Below are positions 63,870-64,000 of a stretch of DNA of 64,000 nt, piece after piece. A model generated the notes under the pieces. It was not told the origin of the DNA. It ran no database searches and saw only the letters and a list, made by a program, of their open reading frames with translations. Made by a program: the position numbers and the translations under genes. Source of the stretch: an uncultured Algibacter sp. (GTDB taxonomy: Bacteria > Bacteroidota > Bacteroidia > Flavobacteriales > Flavobacteriaceae); the NCBI GenBank assembly GCA_937958265.1, contig CALGNX010000014.1, forward strand, positions 78,288 to 142,287, written 5' to 3'. Within the stretch, counting starts at the first letter, position 1; each line of letters starts with the position of its first letter.

Positions 63870-63877
63870 TATATTTG
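63870..63877 (+). promoter_or_regulatory. Strong promoter near the window end
   Basis: TATATTTG is a perfect TAnnTTTG element with a TTG at 63845-63847, 22 nt upstream, as the -33 box. It is followed by a GC-richer leader (CACCCCGCTAAGC...) and AGTTCATTAACA. The layout resembles the promoter and leader of a stable RNA (rRNA) operon, whose body would lie beyond position 64000. Confidence 0.6.
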
Positions 63878-64000
63878 CACCCCGCTAAGCAAGGCATGTA
63901 AGTTGAGTGAAGCGGTAGTTCATTAACAAGTTTTTAGTTTTAAATTAAGGTAAAAAAAATAACTTAATAAAAAGCAAAATAAACATTGTGAGTTTCAAAA

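Overview
The window is AT-rich, dense and almost free of mobile genes. It comes from a marine-type member of the Flavobacteriaceae (Bacteroidota). The evidence is two SusC/SusD pairs, two hybrid two-component regulators with beta-propeller sensors, many short lipoproteins, weak ribosome-binding sites, and a repeated TAnnTTTG -7 promoter element upstream of tRNA and protein genes. No insertion sequence, prophage or CRISPR array was seen.

Layout. 1-587 (minus): 5' part of parA. 781-5440 (minus): an operon from one promoter with uridine kinase, an FtsB/DivIC-like division protein and two methylmalonyl-CoA mutase-type subunits with a lipoprotein gene between them. 5779-5853: tRNA-Pro(UGG). 6424-27168: a polysaccharide utilisation locus (PUL1) with a hybrid sensor, GH3, GH16, SusC, SusD, a 14-repeat FG-GAP lipoprotein, a PKD-type surface glycan-binding lipoprotein and a second GH3; a beta-glucan target (laminarin-like) is the best fit. 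27483-33801: xylose catabolism (GntR regulator, xylulokinase, xylose isomerase, sugar symporter, transaldolase). 34116-35099: thioredoxin reductase. 35379-45405: a second, small PUL (hybrid sensor, a 30-residue membrane ORF, SusC, SusD, GH88) that points to uronic-acid oligosaccharides. 45645-48954 (minus): PadR, PspC-like and GIN-domain operon. 49240-51594: TM2, DUF4442, AIM24-type and small unknown proteins. 51707-55083: a probable copper locus (CNGKCH membrane protein, MbnP-like, MbnH-like dihaem protein, outer-membrane protein with a Cys cluster). 55237-56178 (minus): OxyR. 56770-57830: a decayed moxR gene between two inverted copies of a dispersed repeat. 57867-63197: TRIC channel, cyclophilin-type isomerase, NUDIX hydrolase, acyltransferase and RecQ. 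63198-64000 is non-coding and ends in a strong promoter that could serve a stable RNA operon.

How the genes work together. PUL1 enzymes at the surface and in the periplasm cut glucan, SusC/SusD and the accessory lipoproteins bind and import the oligosaccharides, GH3 enzymes release monosaccharides, and the cytoplasmic xylose genes feed the pentose phosphate pathway. Intrinsic-terminator hairpins after susD and between the MbnP- and MbnH-like genes suggest stepped expression within operons.

The observations most worth following are: a mutase large subunit that has lost its B12 domain and four substrate-pocket arginines; the MbnP/MbnH-type copper locus; a family of four 90-149 bp repeats with conserved ends; a moxR gene caught decaying; and a 30-residue membrane ORF ahead of susC.
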